NCBI RefSeq assembly: GCF_017068395.1
Contig: NZ_CP070619.1
Coordinates: forward strand, 434,001-498,000
Source of the DNA: Rhodococcus pseudokoreensis
GTDB taxonomy: Bacteria > Actinomycetota > Actinomycetes > Mycobacteriales > Mycobacteriaceae
DNA: 64,000 nucleotides
Direction: 5' to 3'
The position numbers were made by a program, and so were the translations under genes. Shown piece by piece: positions 18,204 through 28,873 of the stretch (its first letter is position 1; every line of letters starts with the position of its first letter). The notes beneath the pieces were generated by a model that saw only the letters and a list, made by a program, of their open reading frames with translations, made no database searches and was not told the DNA's origin.

Positions 18204-19682
18204 GTGAACCGTGACGAACTGCTGTCGATCTGCCCATCTCTGCGTGCGGCCCTCCTCCGCAATCGGTACGACACGGACACCCTGCTCGATGCGCTGGGCC
18301 CCGAGGTCCATGCGGCGCTGAGCCGCAACGAACCGGTCCCGGTGCGCCGGGCCAGCGCGTCGTGCGGCGAACTCGGCACCCTGATCCGCCTGTTCCTGCT
18401 CACCGACGACTGTCCCGCCGGCGAGGTGGCCGCGGCGCTGTCCCCGCTCGCGGTCGAGGACGCCGTCGCCGCGGGCCTGCTCGAATCCGACGGCGACGTC
18501 GTCCGGGCCGCCCTCGACCTGCGGCCGCTGGACATCGGCGGGGGCAACCGCTGGGTGCTCTCCGACCTCGACGGTTCCCTCCGCCCCCGCGAGACCCCCG
18601 TCGATCACGTCATCGGCGTCGGGCACGCGTCGCTGTCGCTGCTGCAGGCCACCCCGACCGCGCCGGTCGGGACGCTGCTCGACATCGGGACCGGGTGCGG
18701 CATCCAGGCCCTGCACGGCGCCTCCTACGCCGACTCGATCACGGCGACGGACCTGAACGTCCGGGCGGTGGACCTGGCGGCCGTCACGGCGGCGCTCAAC
18801 GAGCAGGAGGTGGAACTGCTCGCCGGGTCGTGGTTCGAGCCGGTCGAGGGCCGCACGTTCGATCAGGTCGTGGCCAATCCGCCGTTCGTCGTGAGCCGCG
18901 CCGCGGTAGGCCACACCTACCGCGACTCCGGCCTCGACCTCGACGGCGCGAGCGAACTGATGATCTCGCGGGTGGCCGGTTACCTCGCGCCCGGCGGCAC
19001 CGCGGCCATGCTGGCGTCGTGGATCCACGTCGAGGGCGAGGACTGGCGTGCCCGGGTGGCGTCCTGGCTGCCCGCCCACGGGATCGACGCGTGGGTGGTG
19101 CAGCGGGATGTCGCGGATCCGGCCCTGTACGTCGGCACCTGGATGCGGGACGGCGGCCTCGACACCCGGGACCCGGCCACCGCGACGATCGCCGAGGACT
19201 GGCTCGATCACCTCGCGAGCGCGGACGTGGAGGGGGTCGGTTTCGGGTTCGTCTACCTGCGCCGGACCGACGCACCCACCGACCTCATGGCGGAAGACCT
19301 CACCCACGGCTTCACCGATCCGCTCGGCGCGGAGGCGCTCGCGTACTTCGAACGGGTGGCGTGGCTGCGCGACCACGACGTGCTCACCGCCCGGTTCCGC
19401 GTCGAGGAGAGCACCGCCCTGGAGCGGGTGTTCCTGCCCGGCGACGAGGGATGGACGCAGGTGGTCGCCCGGTTGCACCGGGGGAACGGTCCGGCGTGGC
19501 AGCACGAGGTCGACGATCTCGTCGCCTCGCTCGTCGCGGGCATGCGCGGCGACGGCCTCGTGCTGGGCGAACTGATCGAACTCCTCGCCGCCGCGCACGG
19601 GGTCGACGCGGAAGAACTCGCACAGTCGGCGGTGCCGCTCGTGCACGCCCTCGTCCGGCACGGACTGGTGCTTCCCGCGTAG
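18204..19682 (+). CDS. Class I SAM-dependent methyltransferase with N-terminal extension (DUF7059-type)
   Basis: A 492-residue protein. Residues 1-140 form an alpha-helical, winged-helix-like N-terminal domain. A Rossmann methyltransferase domain follows: motif [32 protein letters not shown], and motif [12 protein letters not shown]. The NPPF motif is shared by enzymes that methylate amide or exocyclic nitrogens (PrmC, RlmG/RsmC type), so an rRNA or protein-glutamine target is likely; which one is not visible. The C-terminal 150 residues are a further helical domain. The GTG has no ribosome-binding site; AACAAT sits six bases upstream. Confidence 0.82.
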   Translation: MNRDELLSICPSLRAALLRNRYDTDTLLDALGPEVHAALSRNEPVPVRRASASCGELGTLIRLFLLTDDCPAGEVAAALSPLAVEDAVAAGLLESDGDVVRAALDLRPLDIGGGNRWVLSDLDGSLRPRETPVDHVIGVGHASLSLLQATPTAPVGTLLDIGTGCGIQALHGASYADSITATDLNVRAVDLAAVTAALNEQEVELLAGSWFEPVEGRTFDQVVANPPFVVSRAAVGHTYRDSGLDLDGASELMISRVAGYLAPGGTAAMLASWIHVEGEDWRARVASWLPAHGIDAWVVQRDVADPALYVGTWMRDGGLDTRDPATATIAEDWLDHLASADVEGVGFGFVYLRRTDAPTDLMAEDLTHGFTDPLGAEALAYFERVAWLRDHDVLTARFRVEESTALERVFLPGDEGWTQVVARLHRGNGPAWQHEVDDLVASLVAGMRGDGLVLGELIELLAAAHGVDAEELAQSAVPLVHALVRHGLVLPA

Positions 19683-19784
19683 CCGCCGGGTTCCCGATCC
19701 GTCCCCCTTATACGTGTTCTCAGCAACTTCTCAGGACCGAATCGAGGAACCCGCAGGTCACAGCGTCTTCATAAATTACCGGCC

Positions 19785-19813
19785 GGGAACTTTCCCAGGC
19801 CGTCGGTGCGTTG
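19785..19813 (+). promoter_or_regulatory. ECF-sigma-type promoter of sigB
   Basis: GGGAAC (19785-19790), 18 bases, then CGTTG (19809-19813). This matches SigE/SigH-type promoters, and in M. tuberculosis sigB is transcribed from such a promoter. The leader to the ATG is about 30 bases. The match is by eye. Confidence 0.7.
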
Positions 19814-19848
19814 ATCCATATGAGACACCACCGATGAGGAGGCAAGTC

Positions 19849-20820
<972 letters not shown>

Positions 20821-20842
20821 CCCGAGTCTCTCCCCTCCGAAT

Positions 20843-20882
20843 CAGCGCCGGTGCCGGTCGTACGCGACCGGCACCGGCGCTG
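20843..20882. terminator. Strong hairpin terminator after sigB
   Basis: An 18-bp perfect stem (arms 20843-20860 and 20865-20882) with a TACG tetraloop lies 23 bp after the sigB stop and before the convergent acyltransferase gene. Confidence 0.87.
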
Positions 20883-20909
20883 TGCTGTCCGCCTCTGCCT
20901 GGCCGATCG

Positions 20910-23672
20910 TCAGCGCAGCCGGCGGGGGCCGAGGTCCGCGACGCTGGGCTCCGGGCCGATCCGCACGCGCGAATCGGTGACCAGCGCGCCCTCTGCGGAC
21001 GCCAGCACCGGTTCGCAGGCCAACTCCCGCACCTCCGGCAGGTCGTCGGCGAGCGCGGAGATCCGCTGCACGAGGTCGACGAGGGCCGACTTGTTCACCG
21101 GCACCGCGCTGCGGTAACCGGACAGCAGCGGCGCGGCCTTCGGTGCGTCGATCAGCTCCGCTGCGGCGTCCTCGGTGAGGGGCAGCACCCGGTAGGCGCG
21201 GTCACCGAGCAGGTCGGAGATCACGCCGGCGAGCCCGAACGAGATGAGCGAACCGAACGACGGGTCGTCCTGCACGCCGACGACGCAGCCGATCCCCTTG
21301 GTGGCCATCCGCTGCACCTGCAGCAGCGGTTCACCGGATGCGGCGGCGAGGTCGCGGTAGGCCAAGCGGACCGAGTCGGGCCCGACGAGGTCCAGGCGGA
21401 CACCGCCGAGGTCGGGCCGGTGCCGCCACTGCTCCCCCGTCGCCTTCACCGCAACCGGGTATCCCAGTTCCTCGGCGGCCTGCACGGCTTCTTCCTCGGT
21501 GGTGGCGGACCGGAATTCCACGACGTCCACGCCGTAGCACGCGAGGAGTTGCGACGCCTCGAAGTCCGACAGCCAGCGGCCGGACGACGTCGACAGCCAG
21601 CCGTCGATCATCGCTTTCGCCCGTTCCGGATCGATCCCGTTGGGGCGCACCACTTTCGAGGACGGCTTACTCTTCCAGGCCGAGTACCGCCAGGCACGCG
21701 CCAGCGCCAGCGCCGCGCGTTCGGGACCGGGATAGGAGGGCACCGAACCGCGCGTCGGGTGCCCGTCCTCACCGCGGACCGCCAGGACGTCGGGCACGCC
21801 CTCCGCCGCGAGGAACGTCGTGAGGACGGGTTTGTCGGCTTCCCGCACCGCTTCCCGCAGCGCCTGGGCAAAGGGTTCGACGGGAACGGCGACCGGGGGA
21901 ACGAACACGGCGATCACCGAATCGACGTCGAAGGACGCGAGTGCCGTCCGCACGGCCGTCGCGAATTCCTCGGGACCGGCCTGCGGGCCGAGGTCGACGG
22001 GGTCGCCGACCTGCAGACCCTCGCTGCGGGCCGCGTCGGCGGCGAGGACACCGAGCGCGGTGGAGTTCCCGACCACGGCGAGCCGGGGGCCCGCGGGCAG
22101 CGGCTGGTACCCGAACAGCAGCGCACAGTCGAACAGCTGGGAGATCGACCCGACCTGCACCACCCCGGCCTGCTCGAAGAGGGCGCGCACGATCGAATCG
22201 TCCATCTCGCCGCCGCTGGCCGCCAGCGCGGGCGGGACGGCGTGGCGTCCACTCTTGACCGCGACGATCGGCTTGTTCCGCGCCACCCTCCGCGCGATGC
22301 GCGAGAACTTGCGGGGATTGCCGAAGCTCTCCAGGTACAGCAGCACGACCTCGGTGGCCGGGTCCGAATCCCAGTACTGCAGCAGGTCGTTGCCGGAGAC
22401 GTCGGCGCGGTTTCCTGCGGAGACGAACGCGGACAATCCGATTCGGCTCCGCGCGGCCTCGTCGAGGATGGCGATGCCGAGTGCGCCGGACTGGCAGAAG
22501 AATCCGACGTTGCCGGGGCTCGGCAGCACCGGCGCGAGGGTGGCGTTCAACGACACGTCCCGGTCGTTGTTGGCCACGCCGAGCGCGTTCGGGCCGATCA
22601 GCCGCATCCCGTGCGCGCGGGCGGCGTGGACGAGGCGACGCTCGGACTGCCGTCCGTCCATTCCGGTTTCACTGAATCCCGAGGACACGACGACGAGGGC
22701 CTTGACTCCCTTGTCCAGGCAGTCGTCGAGGACGGCGTTGATCGATTCGGCGGGGACGGCGACGACCGCGAGGTCCACCTCGTCGGGGATGTCGCGGACC
22801 GTCGGGTACGCCCGCACTCCATGGACCGAACGGTGCTCGGCGTTGACCGGATACACCGGACCGGTGAATCCGGCTCGCAACAGGTTGGTCAGGACGGCGT
22901 TGCCGACCTTCGCCCGGTCGGTGGACGCGCCGATCACCGCGACCGACCGCGGGCTGAGCACGTTGCGCATGCTCCGCGCTTCGGCGGCCCGCTCGCGGGA
23001 ATTGCGTACGGACACCATCGCTTCGGTGGGGTCGATCGCGAACTCGAGCCTGAGCACACCGCCCTCGAAGCTGCGGCTCACCTGGTATCCGGCCTCGCGG
23101 AAGACGGTCACCATGTTCCGGTTCTCCGCGAGGACCTCCGCGACGAACATCGTCAGACCGCTCTCCGCGGCCGCCGCGGCCAGGTGCTCGAGCAGGATCG
23201 GCCCGAGACCGCGGCCCTGGTGCGCGTCGGCGACGACGAATGCCACCTCCGCGGACTTGCCGTCGCCCTCGCCGGTGAGCCGTTCGTACCGGCCGACGGC
23301 GATGATCTCGTCGCCCAGCAGCACCACGAACGCCACCCGGTCGTGGTGGTCGACCGTAGTGAAGTGGACGACGTCGCGTTGCGACATGATCGGGTAGGGA
23401 CCGAAATACCGCAGATAGCGGGTGCGTTCGGACAGCTTGGAATGGAACGCGACGAGCTTGTCGGCGTCCTCGGGCACGATCGGCCGCAGCGCGACCGCCC
23501 CGCCGTCCGCCGCGAGCACGTCGGCGACCCAGTGTCGCGGGTAGTTGTGCGCGGGGTCGGGTTTCACCGTCGCCCCGGCACTACCCGCCTTCTCCGTCCC
23601 GCCCGACGACTCCGTGCGGCCCGGCGACTCCGTGGCGCCGGTCGTCTCGCTGCCGTCCGCCTGCTCAGTCAC
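20910..23672 (-). CDS. GNAT acetyltransferase fused to a degenerate NDP-forming acyl-CoA synthetase (Pat-like)
   Basis: A 920-residue fusion. Residues 1-40 are a Gly/Ser/Thr/Glu linker. A GNAT domain (about 58-215, acetyl-CoA loop HQGRGLGPILLEHL) is followed by a CoA-binding Rossmann domain (238-365, RSVAVIGASTDRAKVGNAV), ligase-CoA domains, and a C-terminal ATP-grasp domain (about 690-920). In active ADP-forming synthetases a phosphorylated His lies in SHTG after the KSGR motif. Here KSGR (473-476) is followed by AASGGEMDD with no His, so ligase activity is probably lost, as described for the protein acetyltransferase Pat. It overlaps the AcuC gene by 8 bp. Starts with GTG. Likely role: protein lysine acetylation, for example of acyl-CoA synthetases; inferred. 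Confidence 0.85.
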   Translation of the reverse strand: MTEQADGSETTGATESPGRTESSGGTEKAGSAGATVKPDPAHNYPRHWVADVLAADGGAVALRPIVPEDADKLVAFHSKLSERTRYLRYFGPYPIMSQRDVVHFTTVDHHDRVAFVVLLGDEIIAVGRYERLTGEGDGKSAEVAFVVADAHQGRGLGPILLEHLAAAAAESGLTMFVAEVLAENRNMVTVFREAGYQVSRSFEGGVLRLEFAIDPTEAMVSVRNSRERAAEARSMRNVLSPRSVAVIGASTDRAKVGNAVLTNLLRAGFTGPVYPVNAEHRSVHGVRAYPTVRDIPDEVDLAVVAVPAESINAVLDDCLDKGVKALVVVSSGFSETGMDGRQSERRLVHAARAHGMRLIGPNALGVANNDRDVSLNATLAPVLPSPGNVGFFCQSGALGIAILDEAARSRIGLSAFVSAGNRADVSGNDLLQYWDSDPATEVVLLYLESFGNPRKFSRIARRVARNKPIVAVKSGRHAVPPALAASGGEMDDSIVRALFEQAGVVQVGSISQLFDCALLFGYQPLPAGPRLAVVGNSTALGVLAADAARSEGLQVGDPVDLGPQAGPEEFATAVRTALASFDVDSVIAVFVPPVAVPVEPFAQALREAVREADKPVLTTFLAAEGVPDVLAVRGEDGHPTRGSVPSYPGPERAALALARAWRYSAWKSKPSSKVVRPNGIDPERAKAMIDGWLSTSSGRWLSDFEASQLLACYGVDVVEFRSATTEEEAVQAAEELGYPVAVKATGEQWRHRPDLGGVRLDLVGPDSVRLAYRDLAAASGEPLLQVQRMATKGIGCVVGVQDDPSFGSLISFGLAGVISDLLGDRAYRVLPLTEDAAAELIDAPKAAPLLSGYRSAVPVNKSALVDLVQRISALADDLPEVRELACEPVLASAEGALVTDSRVRIGPEPSVADLGPRRLR

Positions 23673-24936
23673 GGGGATCCTCCGGGTCGAGTCCGAGTAG
23701 GGGGAAGCAGGCGCGGCGGGTGGCGATGACGGCGGAGTCGATCCGCGTCAGGGCGCGGTCGACCGACGGAATCCCGGTTTCCGGTGTGCCACCGGGACCG
23801 TCCCAGGGCAGGTAGTCGACCTCCCCGCCGTCGCCCATCGTGTCCGGCAGGTCGACACTGGGTGCGAGGGCGTGAGCCCGCTCCTGCCAGGCCTCGGGTA
23901 CGGCACGGGCCGTGTCGATCTCGCGGTCGAGCGCCGCGGCGATCAGGTGGGTCCACGCGCGCGGGACGACCCGGACGAGGCCGTATCCGCCGCCGCCGAC
24001 GGCGAGCCAGCGCCCCTCGGCGTAGCGGTCGGCGAGGTCGCGCATCGCCAGGAACGCGGCCCGCTGGCCGTCCACCGTCAGCGCGAGGTCGGCGAGCGGA
24101 TCCTCGCGGTGACTGTCGACACCGCACTGGCTGATCACGATCTGCGGCCGGAACGCGGCGAGCGCGCCGGGCACGACGGCGTGGAATCCGCGCAGCCACA
24201 ACGCATCGACGGTGCCGGGCAGCACGGGGAGGTTGATCGCCGTGCCCTCCGCCGATCCCTCGCCGACCTCGCTCGACCACCCCGTGTTGGGCCACAGGGT
24301 TGCCGGGTGCTGGTGCAGTGAGATCGTCAGAACCCGCGGGTCGTGCGCGAACGCGTGCTGGACCCCGTCACCGTGGTGCGCATCGACGTCGATGTAGGCG
24401 ATCCGGTCGAAACCGTTGTCCAGCAGCCAGGAGATGGCAATGGCGACATCGTTGTACACACAGAAGCCGGAGGCCCAGTCGGGCATCGCGTGGTGCATGC
24501 CGCCGCCGATGCTCACGGCGCGGCGGGTGCGGCCCGCGGCGATCTCCTGCGCCGCGGCGAGGGAACCGCCGGCGAGGATCGCGCTCGCCTCGTGCATCTG
24601 GGGGAAGACGGGATTGTCCTCGGTGCCGAGCCCGTGCGGTGCCTCCGCGCCGAGCACACCGGACGTCGCGGAGTGACCGGCCTGTTTGACCGCTTCGATG
24701 TACGCGGGAGTGTGGATCCGCAGCAGATCTGCGTCCGAGGCGGCGGCGGGCCGCAACAGTTCGACCCCCTCCAGAGTCCCGAGGCTGCGCGCGAGCGACA
24801 TGGTCAGCTCGAGCCGCGTGGGATTCATCGGGTGGTCCGCACTCCACCGATAACTGAGATAGTCCGGACTCCACACGACTGCACGGTTCGATACCAGTGC
24901 AGCCGAATCCTCCCCGGAACTGAACGACGCGGTCAT
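23665..24936 (-). CDS. acuC: AcuC-type class I histone-deacetylase-family protein deacetylase
   Basis: A 423-residue zinc-dependent deacylase. The active-site set is complete: GGGMHHAMPDW (His148-His149), zinc ligands in IDVDAHHGDGVQ (Asp183/185, His187), CGVDSHREDPLADL, and GGGGYGLVRV with the transition-state Tyr. AcuC of Bacillus removes acetyl groups from acetyl-CoA synthetase. The gene comes first in a two-gene unit, and its end overlaps the start of the GNAT/synthetase fusion, so the deacetylase and putative acetyltransferase are translationally coupled. TAGCGT lies six bases before the ATG (leaderless type). Confidence 0.93.
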   Translation of the reverse strand: MTASFSSGEDSAALVSNRAVVWSPDYLSYRWSADHPMNPTRLELTMSLARSLGTLEGVELLRPAAASDADLLRIHTPAYIEAVKQAGHSATSGVLGAEAPHGLGTEDNPVFPQMHEASAILAGGSLAAAQEIAAGRTRRAVSIGGGMHHAMPDWASGFCVYNDVAIAISWLLDNGFDRIAYIDVDAHHGDGVQHAFAHDPRVLTISLHQHPATLWPNTGWSSEVGEGSAEGTAINLPVLPGTVDALWLRGFHAVVPGALAAFRPQIVISQCGVDSHREDPLADLALTVDGQRAAFLAMRDLADRYAEGRWLAVGGGGYGLVRVVPRAWTHLIAAALDREIDTARAVPEAWQERAHALAPSVDLPDTMGDGGEVDYLPWDGPGGTPETGIPSVDRALTRIDSAVIATRRACFPLLGLDPEDPRD

Positions 24937-24942
24937 GGACTC

Positions 24943-24948
24943 ACGCTA
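24943..24948 (-). promoter_or_regulatory. Leaderless-type promoter -10 (TAGCGT) for acuC
   Basis: On the minus strand TAGCGT is followed by GAGTCC (six bases) and the ATG at 24936. Confidence 0.6.
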
Positions 24949-25039
24949 CTGGTCCCCCGTGGAGGGTGTCAGCAGACCCCGCCGGACCGTCACCGACGCG
25001 CGGCGGGGACGGACGGCGCCGGTGCCGGGCAATCACCGG

Positions 25040-25045
25040 TAGAAT
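25040..25045 (+). promoter_or_regulatory. Candidate -10 (TAGAAT) for ideR
   Basis: TAGAAT ends 24 bp before the GTG at 25070, allowing a short leader that contains the GAAGGGG ribosome-binding site. No -35 is evident. Confidence 0.45.
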
Positions 25046-25069
25046 CAACCGAGACGAAGGGGTGTGAGT

Positions 25070-25762
25070 GTGAAGGATCTGGTCGACACCACGGAGATGT
25101 ACCTCCGGACGATCTATGACTTGGAAGAAGAGGGCGTCGTCCCACTTCGAGCACGTATTGCCGAACGACTCGAGCAGAGCGGCCCGACGGTCAGCCAGAC
25201 CGTTGCCCGGATGGAACGGGACGGCCTTCTCCTGGTCGCCGGTGACCGCCACCTGGAACTGACGGAGAAGGGCCGCGAACTCGCGGTGTCCGTGATGCGG
25301 AAGCACCGCCTGGCCGAACGACTCCTCGTGGACGTCATCGGTCTCCGGTGGGAAGAGGTTCACGCGGAGGCGTGCCGGTGGGAGCACGTCATGAGCGAGG
25401 AAGTGGAGCGACGCCTGGTGGAGGTGCTCAACAACCCCACGACCTCGCCGTACGGAAACCCGATTCCGGGTCTCGCGCTGCTCGGACTCGATCGCCCGGT
25501 CGACCCCCCGGAGACGCTCATCCGCCTCACGGACGTGCCGCCCGGCAAGCCGACCGCGGTCGTCGTCCGCCGTCTCGCCGAGCACGTGCAGTCGGATCCG
25601 GACGTCATCGGGCAGTTGCGTGAGGCCGGCGTCGTACCGGACGCGCGTGTCACCGTCGAGACGAAGCCCGGTTCGGTCACGATCACGGTGCCCGGCCACA
25701 CCGGGTTCGATCTGTCCGAGGAGATGGCGCACGCCGTCCAGGTGAAGCAGGTTCAGGGATAG
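25070..25762 (+). CDS. ideR: Iron-dependent repressor IdeR (DtxR family)
   Basis: A 230-residue metal-dependent transcriptional repressor of iron uptake and activator of iron storage. The N-terminal winged helix (LVDTTEMYLRTIYDLEEEGV; RIAERLEQSGPTVSQTVARM) is near identical to DtxR/IdeR. The metal and dimerisation domain includes HRLAERLLVDVIGL and EACRWEHVMSEEVERRL, holding the Cys, His and Glu ligands. An SH3-like FeoA domain ends the protein. Of two GTG codons, 25070 has GAAGGGG at a proper distance and gives the DtxR-like MKDLVDTTEMY start; 25064 is too close to the site. galE follows after three bases. Confidence 0.96.
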   Translation: MKDLVDTTEMYLRTIYDLEEEGVVPLRARIAERLEQSGPTVSQTVARMERDGLLLVAGDRHLELTEKGRELAVSVMRKHRLAERLLVDVIGLRWEEVHAEACRWEHVMSEEVERRLVEVLNNPTTSPYGNPIPGLALLGLDRPVDPPETLIRLTDVPPGKPTAVVVRRLAEHVQSDPDVIGQLREAGVVPDARVTVETKPGSVTITVPGHTGFDLSEEMAHAVQVKQVQG

Positions 25763-25765
25763 TCG

Positions 25766-26758
25766 ATGAAACTTCTGGTCACCGGCGGCGCCGGCTATGT
25801 CGGCAGCGTCTGCAGCACGGTCCTGCTCGAACGAGGGCACGAGGTCGTCGTCATCGACGACCTGTCGACGGGTAATGCCGACGCGGTGCCGCTCGGTGCC
25901 GAGTTCATCGAGGGCGACGTCGCGGAGGTGGCGGCGGACGTGCTCGGCACGACCGGTACTCCCCGGTTCGACGGGGTCCTGCACTTCGCGGCGCAGTCGC
26001 TCGTCGGCGAATCCGTCGAGCGCCCGGAGAAGTACTGGCGCGGCAACGTCGTCACCACGCTCGAACTCCTGGAGGCCATGCGGCATTCGGGGACGCAGAA
26101 ACTCGTGTTCTCGTCGACGGCCGCGACGTACGGCGAGCCCGAGCACTCGCCGATCACGGAGGCCGATCCGACGCGTCCCACCAATCCGTACGGGGCGACG
26201 AAACTCGCGATCGACCATGCCATCACCTCGTACTCGGTGGCGCATTCGCTCGCGGCGACCAGCCTGCGGTATTTCAACGTCGCGGGAGCGTACAAGTCGG
26301 CCGGCGAGAACCGGGTCGTCGAAACGCATTTGATTCCTCTCGTGCTCCAGGTGGCGCTCGGCCAGCGGGAGAAGATCTCGATCTTCGGAACCGATTGGCC
26401 GACTCCGGACGGAACGGCGATCCGCGACTACATCCATGTGCTCGACCTCGCCGAGGCGCACGTGCTGGCACTGGAGTCGTCGATCGAGGGCAGGCACCGC
26501 ATCTACAATCTCGGAAGCGGCGCGGGTTTCAGTGTGCGCGAAGTCATCTCGGCGTGCGCGCGGGTCACCGGACTTCCCATCGCGGTCGAGGACGCCCCGC
26601 GCCGGGCCGGCGATCCCGCCGTGCTCGTCGCGTCGAGTGATCGTGCGATCGCCGAACTCGGGTGGCGGCCGGAACACACGGATCTCGACGAGATCGTCGC
26701 CGACGCCTGGGCCTACCTGCAGGAGCTGGGCGACCGGTCGCACGCGGCACGTCGCTGA
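25766..26758 (+). CDS. galE: UDP-glucose 4-epimerase
   Basis: A 330-residue short-chain dehydrogenase that interconverts UDP-glucose and UDP-galactose, the precursor of cell-wall galactan. NAD-binding [20 protein letters not shown], the catalytic [12 protein letters not shown] (Ser/Thr) and [14 protein letters not shown] (YxxxK), then [13 protein letters not shown] are all present. The start is three bases after the ideR stop with AGGGAT as ribosome-binding site, so the two are co-transcribed. The same dtxR-galE pairing occurs in corynebacteria. Confidence 0.95.
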   Translation: MKLLVTGGAGYVGSVCSTVLLERGHEVVVIDDLSTGNADAVPLGAEFIEGDVAEVAADVLGTTGTPRFDGVLHFAAQSLVGESVERPEKYWRGNVVTTLELLEAMRHSGTQKLVFSSTAATYGEPEHSPITEADPTRPTNPYGATKLAIDHAITSYSVAHSLAATSLRYFNVAGAYKSAGENRVVETHLIPLVLQVALGQREKISIFGTDWPTPDGTAIRDYIHVLDLAEAHVLALESSIEGRHRIYNLGSGAGFSVREVISACARVTGLPIAVEDAPRRAGDPAVLVASSDRAIAELGWRPEHTDLDEIVADAWAYLQELGDRSHAARR

Positions 26759-26765
26759 CACCGGC

Positions 26766-27914
26766 TCAGCCGGCGAGGGGCGGGGGCAGCACGACACCGA
26801 CCGCGCTCGCGCGTTCGTAACCGACGTCGGCCAGTCCCCGCACCTCGCCCGGCCGCATTCCGCTGTGCAGTGCACCGTCCAGCAGGGTGGCCAGCCTGTG
26901 CCCCGGCTCCGAGTCCAGGGCGGCGGCCAACGCGATGCCCGCGAACGGCCCGTCCCCCCGCAGGTAGGCGCTGTAGCCGAGCAGCGCCGCCGGGTTCGCA
27001 CGTTCCGGGTCGGGGAGGTTGCGGGCCAGGAGAATCCACAATTGCTCGGCGTCGTCCGCGTACGGGCCGACGGCGAGCGCGAGCACGCTGTCCCGGACCG
27101 TCACATTGTCCAGTGCGAGCGCGAGTTCCGCGTACTCCGGCGCGAGGAGCCTCTCACCGGACGACACCCGCGCCACGTGTGTCAGCACCAGTTCGAGTTC
27201 GAGCCTGTGGCAGCGCTCCGGCATGGACGACCGCTCGGCCAGCTCCCTTCGCAGAAGTGACGATGGGCGGCCACGTTCGATGAGGGCGGCAATCTGCATC
27301 CGTTCGAGCACCGGCCCCACCTCGATCGTGGCCTCCATCTCCTCGCGCGAGGCGCGGATGGGCTTGCCCTCGAGGACCCGTGCGAGCGCGACGCGGGACG
27401 CCGCCGGATCGGACTGGATGCCGTAATTGCCGCCGAAGAAGCTGAACCATGCACCGCCCGAGGCGATCTCGGCCGTGACGAAGACGTCGAGAAGGCCGGT
27501 CGGCGTGAAGTCGAGGAGCTCCTCGAATTCTTCGACGATCGCGGACATTTCGTCGAGGCAGAGCGCGGCCGGGCTGGTGAAGCGGTCGTCGACGAGAACC
27601 AGGATCACCCCGCCGGCGCGGTCGCGCTCACAGACGGTGGCGAACTGGCCGAGCGCCGCGCACATCGTCGGGGTCGGCCCTGCGGCACCTCCGAGGACCA
27701 GGTCGTGTCTCATGACGGCGCCGACCGACGAGTTGTGCTTCCCGGTCAGGCACACCGCCACGATCGACCGGGCCGGCCGGAATCCGAGCAGTGCGGGAAT
27801 CGAGGCGAGGAGGTCGTCCGGAGCGGACAGCGTGACCGTGTGCTGCTGCGGGGGCAGTTCCCCGCCGGGATCGTCGGAGAAGCCGGAACCGTGGGGGAAT
27901 GCGTGTGTCGTCAT
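26766..27914 (-). CDS. DUF4192 family protein (Rv2712c-like)
   Basis: A 382-residue soluble protein. The DUF4192 hallmarks are TVTLSAPDDLLASIPALLGF, SIVAVCLTGKH, and a C-terminal helical region with LAVGPYADDAEQLW and NPAALLGYSAYLRGDG. Rv2712c occupies the same position beside ideR in M. tuberculosis. Function unknown. The frame is open 78 codons further upstream, but that part is Arg/Pro-rich noise; ATG 27914 begins the conserved part. It converges with galE, with seven bases between stop codons. Confidence 0.83.
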   Translation of the reverse strand: MTTHAFPHGSGFSDDPGGELPPQQHTVTLSAPDDLLASIPALLGFRPARSIVAVCLTGKHNSSVGAVMRHDLVLGGAAGPTPTMCAALGQFATVCERDRAGGVILVLVDDRFTSPAALCLDEMSAIVEEFEELLDFTPTGLLDVFVTAEIASGGAWFSFFGGNYGIQSDPAASRVALARVLEGKPIRASREEMEATIEVGPVLERMQIAALIERGRPSSLLRRELAERSSMPERCHRLELELVLTHVARVSSGERLLAPEYAELALALDNVTVRDSVLALAVGPYADDAEQLWILLARNLPDPERANPAALLGYSAYLRGDGPFAGIALAAALDSEPGHRLATLLDGALHSGMRPGEVRGLADVGYERASAVGVVLPPPLAG

Positions 27915-28074
27915 GCCCCAGACTCTGTCGGGTTGACGTCGCGGGGGTCGGCGGGCGAACTGGGGAAACACAGAGGGCTGTGGATGGGCGACGGGTTGTG
28001 GACAACCCGTCCGCCGCGCCGGGCGGACGCGCCGTTCGGCCGAGAAGTCGTCGGAGCCCTGTGCTAGGGCTTGC

Positions 28075-28797
28075 TCAGCTGTTCTGGACCTTCTGCACCG
28101 CGGCGGTGAACACGTCGTCGAGCGCGACGGTATCGGCCTTCGCGTCACCGAACGACATAAAGGTCGCGGACACCCGCACGTCGCCCACCTGCGCGATCAG
28201 CGTCACCATCGACTGGGTGACCTGTTCGCTCCCGGTGCCGGATCTGACGGTCCGCCGGAGCGCGAGGGTGTCGTCCGCCCGGATGGGAGGGGCCGGAGTG
28301 ATCTCGGTGGTGACGGTGGACTCGGCCCCGCTGTCCGTCACGGTGACCTCACCGCACGTCTTCGTTTGTTCCGCCAGGTCGTCGAGGGGTGAATCGGTCC
28401 TGATCAGCTCGACCGAGATCGTCGAACGGCTCGCATTATCGGTACCGACCGCCATGACCGTGCCGGTCGGTCCGTAGTCCTGCGCAGGAGGCGCACAGTC
28501 CGCGGGATCGACCACCGCACCCTGCGGAACCCCCGTCAGGTCGGGCGCCGCCATCGACACGGCCTGGGCGGGCAGCACGATCGCCTCGTACGGGGCGGGG
28601 AAGTCGGCCGGATCGACCAGGAGCGTCGACAGTCCCTTTCCGGACGGCGAACCCGCCGCGATGGTGGTGCTCGGCTGCGGTTCACCGGAGACGGTCGAGG
28701 TACACCCGGCGAGAATCGCCGCCGCGGCCAACGCGACCACCGGAACCGCGACCACCGGGACGACGGCTGTCCGTACCGCTGTGCGCCGAGATGTCAC
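28075..28797 (-). CDS. Secreted lipoprotein, unknown function
   Basis: A 240-residue lipoprotein. A signal peptide with positive start (TSRRTAVRTAVVPVV), a hydrophobic core, and the lipobox LAGC at about residues 34-37 predict lipidation and surface anchoring. The mature part begins with TSTVSGEPQPSTT and folds into one domain with two Cys (VDPADCAPPAQDY and QTKTCGEVTV) that may form a disulfide. It resembles the extracellular sensor-like (PknH/DUF5642) lipoproteins of mycobacteria, but I would not assign it. The GTG has GGGAGG seven bases upstream. Confidence 0.75.
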   Translation of the reverse strand: MTSRRTAVRTAVVPVVAVPVVALAAAAILAGCTSTVSGEPQPSTTIAAGSPSGKGLSTLLVDPADFPAPYEAIVLPAQAVSMAAPDLTGVPQGAVVDPADCAPPAQDYGPTGTVMAVGTDNASRSTISVELIRTDSPLDDLAEQTKTCGEVTVTDSGAESTVTTEITPAPPIRADDTLALRRTVRSGTGSEQVTQSMVTLIAQVGDVRVSATFMSFGDAKADTVALDDVFTAAVQKVQNS

Positions 28798-28873
28798 CGT
28801 CGTCCTCCCGTGTCGGATGTGCCCTTTCCGCCACTCTGCCACGCCGACGCACCGACGGCGGGGAGGCTGCGGC

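Noticed and set aside
21420..23729. 769-codon open frame on the plus strand
   Set aside because: Antisense to the acetyltransferase-synthetase fusion, whose domains are clear. The antisense product is low-complexity and Arg/Asp-rich.
26766..28148. Longer 460-codon version of the DUF4192 gene
   Set aside because: The extra 78 N-terminal codons are Arg/Pro/Ser noise and the ATG at 27914 begins the conserved domain.
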